NCBI GenBank assembly: GCA_965229645.1
Contig: OZ245893.1
Location: forward strand, 1,426,001 to 1,490,000
Direction of reading: 5' to 3'
Source of the DNA: CAXQZM01 sp965229645
GTDB lineage: Bacteria; Pseudomonadota; Alphaproteobacteria; UBA7985
Length of the DNA: 64,000 nt
The stretch's first letter is position 1, and every line of letters starts with the position of its first letter. The notes beneath the pieces are model-generated. The model saw only the letters and a program-made list of their open reading frames with translations. It did not search any database and was not told where the DNA came from. A program made the position numbers and the translations under genes. Positions 50,985-58,075 of the stretch are shown here, piece after piece.

Positions 50985-51362
50985 CTAGTAACGTCGCCCG
51001 ACCACTAGAGAAACGCCCATCGCTGTCCTCCATCATCCGAAAGGTTATATCAGCTCTTTGGCCTGGCAGCAGCTTACCATCTTCGTCAATTCGTGTGTTG
51101 TCTATGCCATATCTTGTCGCCGACTCTCCGTTGGCGGGATCGCGCCAATCGATTGCCAACATATCGTCTAGTATTGAGGGGTTTACAACTCGGCTCCCGA
51201 ACGGTCAATCCAAGACTCGAATGAGTTTTGGAGCAGGACAGGAAGCTCCGCAATTACCACATCTGGGATCACATATGTGACGCCCTCTGTTGGGAGTCCC
51301 CTAAACCCCAACTGCCAAAAATCGCTTAACGCGCCTGCATCAAGATAAATTTCTCTTGCCAT
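50985..51362 (-). pseudogene. PIN-like domain gene, frameshifted and cut by the IS
   Basis: Starts at ATG 51362 directly after the TAA of the previous gene. MAREIYLDAGALSDFWQLGF, then TYVIPDVVIAELPVLLQN, has the look of a PIN-domain N-terminus (first Asp after a hydrophobic strand, then a second strand and a Glu). The frame stops at 51183; coding character continues in another frame (SRVVNPSILDDMLAIDW and GESATRYGIDNTRIDEDGK) until the IS end at 50984. The continuation beyond the IS cannot be identified. PIN assignment rests on pattern only. Confidence 0.5.
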
Positions 51363-51584
51363 TTAACCTTCATCTTTCACAAAATCTTCGTTTCTTACTA
51401 TGCATATCATTTCGCCCAAGGAAATTTCTGGATTTTCTCGCAAAGCCTTGTAAAGTAATGATTCAACTTTAACAAACACCGCACTATGCATTAGCTGCTG
51501 CGCTTCATACTCTGTTTTGTAAAGCACGGACCTTTGTCGCTCATTCTCAATTAGAGCAATAGACCTTAATTCTTCATCTGACAT
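51363..51584 (-). CDS. Small hypothetical protein (73 aa)
   Basis: MSDEELRSIALIENERQRSV, then a mostly helical, charged chain ending ICIVRNEDFVKDEG. Not recognised. The TAA is immediately followed by the ATG of the PIN-like pseudogene, an arrangement like that of toxin-antitoxin or effector-immunity pairs, so an antitoxin or partner role is conceivable but unproven. AT-rich codon use like the rest of the island. Confidence 0.5.
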   Translation of the reverse strand: MSDEELRSIALIENERQRSVLYKTEYEAQQLMHSAVFVKVESLLYKALRENPEISLGEMICIVRNEDFVKDEG

Positions 51585-51599
51585 TAATTTAATAATCTG

Positions 51600-51761
51600 T
51601 TAATCCCACCTTCCCAAAAACTCTAACCTCGATATTTCTGATTTCAAAATATTCTGAATATACTTACTAATTATGCTCAGTGGCAAAGCGATACGGCTCC
51701 AATCATCTCTATTTCGGGGGAATAAATAGGGTCTAAGGTCGTAAGATTTATGGATATTCAT
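51600..51761 (-). CDS. Small hypothetical protein (53 aa)
   Basis: Begins MNIHKSYDLRPYLFPRNRDD, ends SRLEFLGRWD. AAGGGAA lies about 9 bp upstream of the ATG, and the gene starts 2 bp after the preceding stop, which supports translation despite its small size. Basic and aromatic; not recognised. Fourth gene of a five-gene run 52863-51183. Confidence 0.45.
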   Translation of the reverse strand: MNIHKSYDLRPYLFPRNRDDWSRIALPLSIISKYIQNILKSEISRLEFLGRWD

Positions 51762-51763
51762 TT

Positions 51764-52060
51764 CTAATTCCCTTGGTCAACCTGTAGGCCGTCAAGGGCT
51801 AACCCATATGTCGTTAGAATTATGGTAAAGTGAGCTCCTTGACCAGAGTCAGGATCGATATCCACACCATTAGCCAGTCTGTTTATTTTTGCGGCTTCTT
51901 GGAACCAAAAACGGTGATATGCATCCTTGGCCCTAAGAGCCAGGAGGTCATATGCCAGATATAAGTTCTGACCTGATTTATATATAAACTCTATATAATC
52001 AAGGTCTTTTTGGGTTAGATTTGTAATACTCTTTTTTAGTCTCCTGAATTTACTTTCCAA
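51764..52060 (-). CDS. Hypothetical protein (98 aa)
   Basis: MESKFRRLKKSITNLTQKDL and following residues form a mostly helical soluble protein; ends ALDGLQVDQGN. Overlaps the end of the upstream secreted-protein gene by 25 bp in another frame, indicating coupled translation. No family recognised; could be an immunity or accessory protein of its neighbour. Confidence 0.55.
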   Translation of the reverse strand: MESKFRRLKKSITNLTQKDLDYIEFIYKSGQNLYLAYDLLALRAKDAYHRFWFQEAAKINRLANGVDIDPDSGQGAHFTIILTTYGLALDGLQVDQGN

Positions 52061-52863
52061 CTGCTTGATAGAATAAAGACATCTTCGACCATTCTATCCA
52101 TTAACTGCCTTCGGCCCACTGTTGGATCAAATAAGGGGAAACTCAAAAAATAGGCAAAATCCTCCTCTGGCAACCACACCCAACCACTACACCCACGACC
52201 CTCAGCGCATCGCAAATTCTGATGATACAAAATACTTAGAACAGAGTCTGTGGTGTAGGTTAGCGTCCCATAACGACGAAACCGCTGAGCTACATCGCTG
52301 GACTCACTGTTGGGTAGCCCTGGCCACAGTATGTGAAATCGAACAATAAACTCATTGGATGCGGGCCGGGGCAAACCAGCTTCACAAAGTTGCGGCGCAG
52401 GCTCAAACTTAGTGTTACGTTCAACATATCTCCGAGAGGGATGCCAAAATGAAAATTCTTTTGATCCCAAATCTCTGGTTTGAATACTCGGATCATATAG
52501 CCCAGTTGCAATATTAAAACCTGTAAAGTGAGATATTTTGGCAGATCTAGCCAAATGTTCCATAGGATCGGCAGCATCTATAGGGGGATCTAAATACCAT
52601 GGGTTAAAGTAACCGTAAGGAATTTCAAACCATACCCCCTTATACCAGTATGGCGATAAGACATCCAACCTAGGCCCTGGCCTAACAGGTTCATTGGTTA
52701 CGCTAGTCAAATACTGAAAAGTACGTTCAATTCGAGGACTATCTTCTGATGCCCAGTCGGGACAAGGCTCAGAATACGCCATGTTCAAAGCCAGTGCCGC
52801 GTTCAGTACACTAGCAGCAATCATCCTAATGATCCTGGACTGGATATGAAAATTAGTCTGCAT
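52036..52863 (-). CDS. Predicted secreted or periplasmic protein of unknown function (275 aa)
   Basis: N-terminal hydrophobic stretch IIRMIAASVLNAALALNMAY (about 10-29) followed by SEPCPDW, consistent with a signal peptide cleaved before SEP. The mature protein is rich in Trp, Tyr and Pro (YWYKGVWFEIPYGYFNPWYL) and ends with a region containing VWLPEEDFAYFLSFPLFDP. Cysteines (CPDW, LCEAG, LRCAEGRGC) could form disulfides. Not recognised. The ATG at 52863 is preferred over a TTG at 52875. It is the first gene after the third copy of the cassette spacer, in the slot occupied elsewhere by the PIN-like pseudogenes. Confidence 0.55.
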   Translation of the reverse strand: MQTNFHIQSRIIRMIAASVLNAALALNMAYSEPCPDWASEDSPRIERTFQYLTSVTNEPVRPGPRLDVLSPYWYKGVWFEIPYGYFNPWYLDPPIDAADPMEHLARSAKISHFTGFNIATGLYDPSIQTRDLGSKEFSFWHPSRRYVERNTKFEPAPQLCEAGLPRPASNEFIVRFHILWPGLPNSESSDVAQRFRRYGTLTYTTDSVLSILYHQNLRCAEGRGCSGWVWLPEEDFAYFLSFPLFDPTVGRRQLMDRMVEDVFILSSSWKVNSGD

Positions 52864-53259
52864 CAAAATACACAACCATCAACTTCTTAGGACGGTTGTG
52901 CCCAAATCTCGAGGCCTGACTACACACTAGCCCTGCGACTTGCCGCATAAGAACGATGGGCCAACGCAACACGCTTCACCCACTCCCTCGAGTGTTCTGA
53001 AACCTATTCATACGCCTAAGCGTAAACCTTCGACTGGTAAGGTCAACGACATTTGTGTAACAAGAGGCCTCAGCATAAGTCAAGGGGTTGAAAAATAGTT
53101 GCAAAATGTAGTATCTAACTCGCTTGCGTGAAACTATAGGCCCGCTTCATAACTAGTTGATTTTTCTAATTTTCTTTGCGCTCGCGCAACCTTCCTAGCT
53201 ATGTATGTATCATGAAGGTTCTTAAGGTCGGGTGCAATAAGTTCTGAGCCTGCCTTGCT
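52864..53259 (-). other. Cassette spacer, diverged third copy
   Basis: Recognisably related to 57911-58060 and 55419-55568 (for example GTCAACGACAT, TTTGTAACAAGA, ACTAGCC...CGCATAAGAAC) but more diverged. In the other copies part of this sequence encodes the start of the PIN-like pseudogene; here that frame is destroyed. I see no intact gene. Confidence 0.55.
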
Positions 53260-53700
53260 TCAAGTTAAGAAGTGGTTTTCATTGCGGCTTGTCCATCGAC
53301 TCAACGGCAAGGTTGATTGCCTGCAAATCTCGCTGGGTCTCACCGCTCCCCATAAGCTGACCATCCGTCCCAATGTCATCCAGATTAGTAGAATCTGTGC
53401 CAGCAGATGCAATGACAAGGAGGTTGTCCTTTCCTGGATGGAATGAGCGCCTTGTAAGGCCCGTTTCACCTGTAAAAATTCCGCGGAGGGGGAATAGGCA
53501 GTCCACCATCTTTGAATCTAGGTATGTTTCAGAATGCAAAGACTCACAGTCGCTGGAGACATTTGGGCTATCTTCATAGCATCTCATTTAGCTGCTTTTT
53601 TCTCTTGACACTTATGATCCAATTCTTCTTCATAAGACAAATTCGCCAAATCCGCAAACAAACCATACTCTTCCACCTCATATTTATCAGCTCCGCTCAC
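53260..53700 (-). pseudogene. Lipase-like gene, decayed copy 1
   Basis: GTG at 53700 overlaps the previous stop. MSGADKYEVEEYGLFADLAN matches the start of the intact-looking copy at 56300; a frameshift follows near codon 40. The second frame continues CESLHSETYLDSKMVDCLFP and INLAVESMD, then jumps to the last codons of the RTX tail (NENHFLT). The region with the catalytic GHSLGG is deleted. Non-functional. Confidence 0.8.
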
Positions 53701-54257
53701 AACAGTTTCACCAATTCAAGTTCGTCTATTACTCCAATACGATCGGAATTTTCTATTACCCTCCAACTCCAATTTCCCTTGCGCTCATCTCCGAAATTAG
53801 GTGTGCGCCAAATTGAATTGCCATTTACATACACCGCAAATAGACCACTTAAGGTCGCCGTCTCCTGGAATATGGACGACTTTGAATTGAAACTAGGAAA
53901 AAGTGGAGGGAAAAAAAATGGATGAGGTCCTCTACGAGCTAAAGTGAATCTAGAATATCGTTCTGAACCAACTATGTCGTCTGAATCCACTCTAAAACAT
54001 ATCTGGTAAGGATAAATAGTTAAAAACTTCTTGATCCCACAATAATGATACCCAACACCTCGAGTTTCATAATCTTCCTGTGACTTCTCTATCATCCAGT
54101 CAGTTTTTGCTAGCAATTCTTGGTCTAGTGTCCATGGAACAAAAATGTCTCTAGCTATCCAAGAAACAGCTTGGTCCCCTATCGCCAAAGATGATAAGGT
54201 CAATCCCAAGATACGTCCCCAAGACCTTCTTTCCTGGTTAAACTCTATTGCGCTCAT
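53697..54257 (-). CDS. Membrane-anchored hypothetical protein, copy 1
   Basis: 186 residues. One hydrophobic segment near the N-terminus (WGRILGLTLSSLAIGDQAVSW) suggests a membrane anchor or uncleaved signal; the rest would be periplasmic and beta-rich (YSRFTLARRGPHPFFFPPLF, LFAVYVNGNSIWRTPNFGDE). Not recognised. Overlaps the PIN-like fragment upstream (ATGA) and the lipase-like gene downstream (GTGA), so the four genes form one coupled operon. Such a small anchored protein next to a lipase-like protein could be an immunity protein or chaperone; inference only. Copy 2 at 56297 is highly similar. Confidence 0.6.
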   Translation of the reverse strand: MSAIEFNQERRSWGRILGLTLSSLAIGDQAVSWIARDIFVPWTLDQELLAKTDWMIEKSQEDYETRGVGYHYCGIKKFLTIYPYQICFRVDSDDIVGSERYSRFTLARRGPHPFFFPPLFPSFNSKSSIFQETATLSGLFAVYVNGNSIWRTPNFGDERKGNWSWRVIENSDRIGVIDELELVKLL

Positions 54258-54469
54258 AGCAGCTCATCCAATTCAATTTGAGCTATACCTAATAACCCCA
54301 CCATCTGATTATTGCCATAACTCTCAGGTTTAAAATCCCTCAATATTTCATCATAGACTTGTCGAGTTATTACAACTTTAGCGTCACCCAAAATTAGCAT
54401 GTCAAGGCCACCTGGCGTCTGCATTACGCTATATGCAGCGCCTGTATCTAGAACATTAACTTGCGACAT
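54254..54469 (-). CDS. PIN-like domain fragment (71 aa), copy 1
   Basis: MSQVNVLDTGAAYSVMQTPG, then AKVVITRQVYDEILRDF: hydrophobic strand, conserved Asp, second strand and Glu, as in the N-terminal half of PIN nucleases. Full PIN domains need about 130 residues, so this is truncated or a minimal relative. Coupled to the upstream gene through TAATG. The matching frame in the PIN-like pseudogenes (54936 and 57428) aligns over VVITxxxxYE and SYxxNQ. Might be expressed; activity doubtful. Confidence 0.5.
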   Translation of the reverse strand: MSQVNVLDTGAAYSVMQTPGGLDMLILGDAKVVITRQVYDEILRDFKPESYGNNQMVGLLGIAQIELDELL

Positions 54470-54915
54470 TATTCATCTCCTACAACAGATGGATTCAGCA
54501 TAATTTCGGCCTTTATCTTAACAAGATTCTTAGGAATAAGGCCAATGTATGTCTTATAGGCTAAGGAGTCGACTCCCTGAAGTGCAGATATTGTATCCCC
54601 CAAGTTATTGACTTCAGAATAATAGTTTTGAAAATTTCCTGTCTCTTCCAAGCATTCCCAGGGATACTCTTCGTCATCTATAGCTTCCATGTCGTTTTGA
54701 CGAAGATAATTTTCTCTTTCGGTTCCTTTTCTTGCACAATCTAAGATATCTGGCTCATTGAGAACCCAAAAGAAATAGGGCAGAACATCATCAATATGCT
54801 TAGTAGCTCCTGCGCCATGCCACACTCGAATCTTGTATATTTCTTTATAGTGCGCTCGCCAATTTTTTGGCGGCTTAAATGCACTTAAGCACTCTTCGTA
54901 TGTATCAGGTAACAT
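54469..54915 (-). CDS. Hypothetical protein, copy 1 (148 aa)
   Basis: Begins MLPDTYEECLSAFKPPKNWR, acidic overall, ends EIMLNPSVVGDE. Soluble, no signal peptide, no family recognised. GAGGGG lies upstream at a good distance. The gene is first in a coupled run (this gene, PIN-like fragment, anchored protein, lipase-like) and is highly conserved in copy 2 at 56961, unlike its decayed neighbours, suggesting selection on it. An immunity or antitoxin role is possible by context. Confidence 0.6.
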   Translation of the reverse strand: MLPDTYEECLSAFKPPKNWRAHYKEIYKIRVWHGAGATKHIDDVLPYFFWVLNEPDILDCARKGTERENYLRQNDMEAIDDEEYPWECLEETGNFQNYYSEVNNLGDTISALQGVDSLAYKTYIGLIPKNLVKIKAEIMLNPSVVGDE

Positions 54916-54935
54916 TTGTTAACTACCCCTCAAGG

Positions 54936-55418
54936 TCAATAAATCTGATAAGCCAGATCGGAATTCTCAAAAACAAATCCAGCCGAAGCACCAATAGCTT
55001 TTAAATTTCCTGGTCCACCATACTTCTCATGATCGGGTCAGTTCACCAAACCTCTATCATCCAAAACAATATTAATTGTATCGTTATTGCTTAAGCCAGA
55101 TGCCTCTGGTTTGTTCACAACAATAGGTATAGATGTATCACCCAGCTGATTTCCAGATGCAAACATGTTATGGTGTGCTTGAGTCATGTCGAAACCTGAG
55201 TCGATAAAACTTGACGAATTGGAATCGCACCAATTCTTACGCCTAAGTTGATTATCACTATAACTTCCTGGCGACAAATCTTCCATGACTTCATGCTAAA
55301 TCTACTGGGTTATTACAACTCTTGACCTACTAGTTGTCCGCATATCCGACCTGACCCAGGTCTTCTCTAAGCTAAATGCTGGGCCAGCATCCAAAACTAG
55401 CCTTGCATCTTCACGCAT
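54936..55418 (-). pseudogene. PIN-like gene, decayed copy 1 (161 codons)
   Basis: Reads MREDARLVLDAGPAFSLEK, RVVITQ, two stops (codons 39 and 41), then EVMEDLSPGSYSDNQLRRKN, MTQAHHNMFASGNQLGD and, after a private TGA at about codon 127, PDHEKYGGPGNLKAIGASAG. The first part matches the PIN-like fragment at 54254. Copy 2 shares the two early stops but has a different private stop. The short ORF starting at 55286 (82 aa) is the middle of this pseudogene. Confidence 0.65.
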
Positions 55419-55568
55419 GAGAACAAAAGACCTACGCAGCACGGCTCTCTCATCTCCTTTGAGTGTCTTCAGACCCAATTGATCACCACTTCATAAGCGC
55501 CCTATCTGTTGGGGCCAACGGCATCTTTGTAACAAGAGACTTCAATATAAGTCAAAGAATTGAACACT
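55419..55568 (-). other. Cassette spacer, copy 1
   Basis: Nearly identical to 57911-58060. It follows the RTX-type tail and precedes the PIN-like pseudogene. At its right edge CACTTC-AAGTTAA-GAAGTG forms a hairpin across the stop codon. No gene seen; it may carry the promoter of the downstream run. Confidence 0.6.
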
Positions 55569-56300
55569 TCAAGTTAAGAAGTGGTTTTCGTTGAGGCCGT
55601 GTCCCTTACCTAAAATACGGACTTGGAAGTCGCTGCCTTTGATCCATATCTCTGTCTCATCATTGGTCTCGGTGATGATCAGGTCGGCGAAGCTGACGCC
55701 CAGCTCTGATAGATCAATACGATCTTCTGCGCTGTCGAAGTCCCCGATAACGTCGATCCACTCAGCAATACTATCATCAAACGACTCACCCAAACGTTGA
55801 GACACGACCTGGGACAGAAAGCCACCCAGAGAATGCCCTGTAATGACAATCTCAAGATCACTGCCTGCTCTACCATCTGCAGACAGCATTTTCATGGACT
55901 CAACAGCAAAGTTGATTGCCTGCAAATCTTGCTGGGTCGCACCAAAGTTCCAAAGCTGGGCATCCGTCACAAGATCATCCAGATCAGTGGGATCTGTGCC
56001 AGCAAATGCAATGACAAGGCGATTGTCATTTTCTGAATAGAAAGAGTGCCCTGTGAAACCCGTTCCACCTCTAAGCGCTCCATAGGCGGGGAATAGCCAA
56101 TCCATGTACTTTGAATCTAGGTCTGTATCAAAATGCAAAGATTCATAATCGGTAGAGACATTTTGGCTATTTGCGTAACGTCTCATATAATTATTTAGCT
56201 TCTTTTGAAACTCCACATCCGACTTTTCTTCGTAGGACAAATTCGCTAAGTCCGCGAACAAGCCATACTCTTCTGCACTATATTTGTCAGGTTCGCTCAT
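55569..56300 (-). CDS. Lipase-like protein fused to the RTX secretion tail
   Basis: 243 residues. Residues 1-174 follow class 3 lipases: NRLVIAFAGTDPTDLDD and the nucleophile elbow ITGHSLGGFLS with Ser157. The part that should hold the catalytic Asp and His is missing; after GESF the chain continues with the 69-residue end of the giant RTX protein (DDSIAEWIDVIGDFDSAEDR to NENHFLT), nearly base-for-base identical to 58061-58268. That tail is the type I secretion signal region of RTX proteins, so the product may be exported but is probably not an active lipase. ATG overlaps the anchored-protein gene (ATGA). Confidence 0.75.
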   Translation of the reverse strand: MSEPDKYSAEEYGLFADLANLSYEEKSDVEFQKKLNNYMRRYANSQNVSTDYESLHFDTDLDSKYMDWLFPAYGALRGGTGFTGHSFYSENDNRLVIAFAGTDPTDLDDLVTDAQLWNFGATQQDLQAINFAVESMKMLSADGRAGSDLEIVITGHSLGGFLSQVVSQRLGESFDDSIAEWIDVIGDFDSAEDRIDLSELGVSFADLIITETNDETEIWIKGSDFQVRILGKGHGLNENHFLT

Positions 56301-56857
56301 AACAATTTCTCCAATTCAAGTTCATCTATTACCCTAATACGATCAGAATTTTCCATTACCCTCCAACTCCAATTTTCATTGCGCTCTTCTCCGAAATCAA
56401 GTGTGCGCCAAATTGAATTTCCATTTACATACACCGCAAATCGATCACTTAAGAGCGCCGTTTCCTGGAATATGGACGATCTTGAATTAAAACTAGGAAA
56501 AAGTGGAGGGAAAAAAAATGGATAAGGTCCCCTGTGAGCTAAAGTGTATCTGGAGTATCTTTCTGAGCCAACTATATCGTCCGAACTTGCTCTAAAACAT
56601 ATCTGATGAGGATAAATAATCAGAAATCTCTTGATTTCACAATAATAATACCTAAAATCACGAGCCTCATAATCTTCCTGTGATTTCTCTATCATCCAAT
56701 CAGCTTTTGCCAACACTTCTTGATTGAGCGTCCATGGAACAAAAATGTCTCGCGCTATCCAAGTAACAGCTTGGTCCGCTATCGTCAAAAAAACTAGCGA
56801 CAATCCCAAGATTTGCCCCCAAGGTCTTCTCCTTTGGTCAATTTCTATCATGCCCAT
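56297..56857 (-). CDS. Membrane-anchored hypothetical protein, copy 2
   Basis: 186 residues, same layout as copy 1 at 53697: N-terminal hydrophobic segment (WGQILGLSLVFLTIADQAVTW) and a conserved periplasmic part (YSRYTLAHRGPYPFFFPPLF). Substitutions are spread evenly with no stop, so both copies are probably still under selection. Starts inside the end of the shortened PIN-like fragment and overlaps the lipase-like gene by four bases. Function unknown. Confidence 0.62.
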   Translation of the reverse strand: MGMIEIDQRRRPWGQILGLSLVFLTIADQAVTWIARDIFVPWTLNQEVLAKADWMIEKSQEDYEARDFRYYYCEIKRFLIIYPHQICFRASSDDIVGSERYSRYTLAHRGPYPFFFPPLFPSFNSRSSIFQETALLSDRFAVYVNGNSIWRTLDFGEERNENWSWRVMENSDRIRVIDELELEKLL

Positions 56858-56961
56858 AGCAACTTGTCCATCTCAAGTTCAGCTATGATTGGAATCTCAC
56901 CATCTGGCGTCTGCATTAAGCTATATGCAGCGCCTGTATCTAGAACATTAACTTGCGACAT
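56848..56961 (-). pseudogene. PIN-like fragment, copy 2, with internal deletion (37 codons)
   Basis: MSQVNVLDTGAAYSLMQTPD matches the start of copy 1 (54469), then the frame jumps to the end (IAELEMDKLLWA versus IAQIELDELL). About 100 bases are missing but the frame is kept, so coupling to its neighbours (TAATG before, overlap after) survives. Probably only a translation bridge. Confidence 0.6.
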
Positions 56962-57407
56962 TATTCATCTCCTACAACAGATGGATTCAGCATAATTCTG
57001 GCCCTTATCTTAGCAAGATTCTTAGGAATAAGGCCGATGTATGTCTTATAGGCTAAGGACTCGACTCCCTGAAGCGCAGATATTGTATTGCCCAAGTTAT
57101 TGACCTCAGAATAATAGTTTTGAAACCTTCCTGTCTCTTCCAAGCATTCCCAGGGATACTCTTCGTCATCTATAGGTTCCATGTCGTTTTGACGAAGATA
57201 GTTTCCTCGTTCGGTTCCTTTTCTTGCACAATCTAAGATATCGGGTTCATTGAGAACCCAAAAGAAATAGGGTAGAACATCATCAATATGCTTGGTAGTT
57301 TCTTCGCCACGCCACACTCGAATTCTATATATTTCTTCATAGTGCGCTCGCCAATTTTTTGGCGACTTAAAAGCACTTAAGCACTCTTCGTATGTATCAC
57401 ATAACAT
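56961..57407 (-). CDS. Hypothetical protein, copy 2 (148 aa)
   Basis: Same length as copy 1 at 54469 and differing at only about fifteen residues, e.g. KSPKNWRAHYEEIYRIRVWR versus KPPKNWRAHYKEIYKIRVWH. No stops or frameshifts. Soluble, acidic, unrecognised. Starts 20 bp after the PIN-like pseudogene and couples to the following fragment through TAATG. Confidence 0.62.
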   Translation of the reverse strand: MLCDTYEECLSAFKSPKNWRAHYEEIYRIRVWRGEETTKHIDDVLPYFFWVLNEPDILDCARKGTERGNYLRQNDMEPIDDEEYPWECLEETGRFQNYYSEVNNLGNTISALQGVESLAYKTYIGLIPKNLAKIRARIMLNPSVVGDE

Positions 57408-57427
57408 TTGTTAACTACCCCTTAAGG

Positions 57428-57910
57428 TCAATAAATCTGATAAGCCAGATCGGAATTCTCAAAAACAAATCCAATCGAAGCACCACTAGCTGTTAAGTTC
57501 CCTGGTCCGCCATACTTCTTATGATCGGGCCAGTTCACCAAACCTCTATCATCCGAAACAATATTGATTGTATCTGTAGTACTTAAGCCAAATGCCTCTG
57601 GTTTTTTCACAACAATAGATATAGATGTATCGCCCAGCTGATTTCCAGATGCAAACCTGTTATGGTGCGCTTGATTTATGTCCAAATTTGAATCGATAAC
57701 ACTTGGCTAATTGGGGTCATACCAATTCTTAAGCCTAAGTTGATTATCACTATAATTTCCTGGCGACAAATCTTCCATGACTTCATACTAAATCTACTGG
57801 GTTATTACAACTCTTGACCCGCTAGCTGTCCACATATCCGACCTGACCCAGGCCTTCTCTAAGCTAAATGCTGGGCCAGCATCCAAAACTAGCCTTGCAT
57901 CTTCACGCAT
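57428..57910 (-). pseudogene. PIN-like gene, decayed copy 2 (161 codons)
   Basis: Same length and alignment as copy 1. Shares stops at codons 39 and 41, and has its own TAG at codon 68, where copy 1 reads Ser; copy 1's TGA reads Trp here (VNWPDHKKYGG). The apparent ORF from 57685 (85 aa) is the 3' part. So the gene was already broken before the tandem duplication and has kept decaying. Confidence 0.65.
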
Positions 57911-58056
57911 GAGAACAAAAGACCTACGCAGCACGGCTACCTCATCTCCTCTGAGTGTTTTCAGACCCAATTGATCGCCACTTCATAAGCGCCCTATCTG
58001 TTGGGGTCAACGACATCTTTGTAACAAGAAACTTCAGTATAAGTCAAAGAATTGAA

Positions 58057-58075
58057 CACTTCAAGTTAAGAAGTG
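58057..58075 (-). terminator. Hairpin across the RTX stop codon
   Basis: CACTTC and GAAGTG pair around seven bases that include the TGA. Repeated at the end of the lipase fusion (55565-55583). Followed on the minus strand by TTCAATTCTTT, a weak U-tract, so termination is possible but uncertain. Confidence 0.4.

Larger units (their letters stand above)
53300..55785 (-). repeat. Tandem cassette duplication, left unit
   Basis: About 2.5 kb comprising RTX-type tail, spacer, PIN-like pseudogene, 148-aa gene, PIN-like fragment, anchored-protein gene and lipase-like gene; the same order as the right unit (55786-58269). The left unit's lipase end is degraded. Confidence 0.85.
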
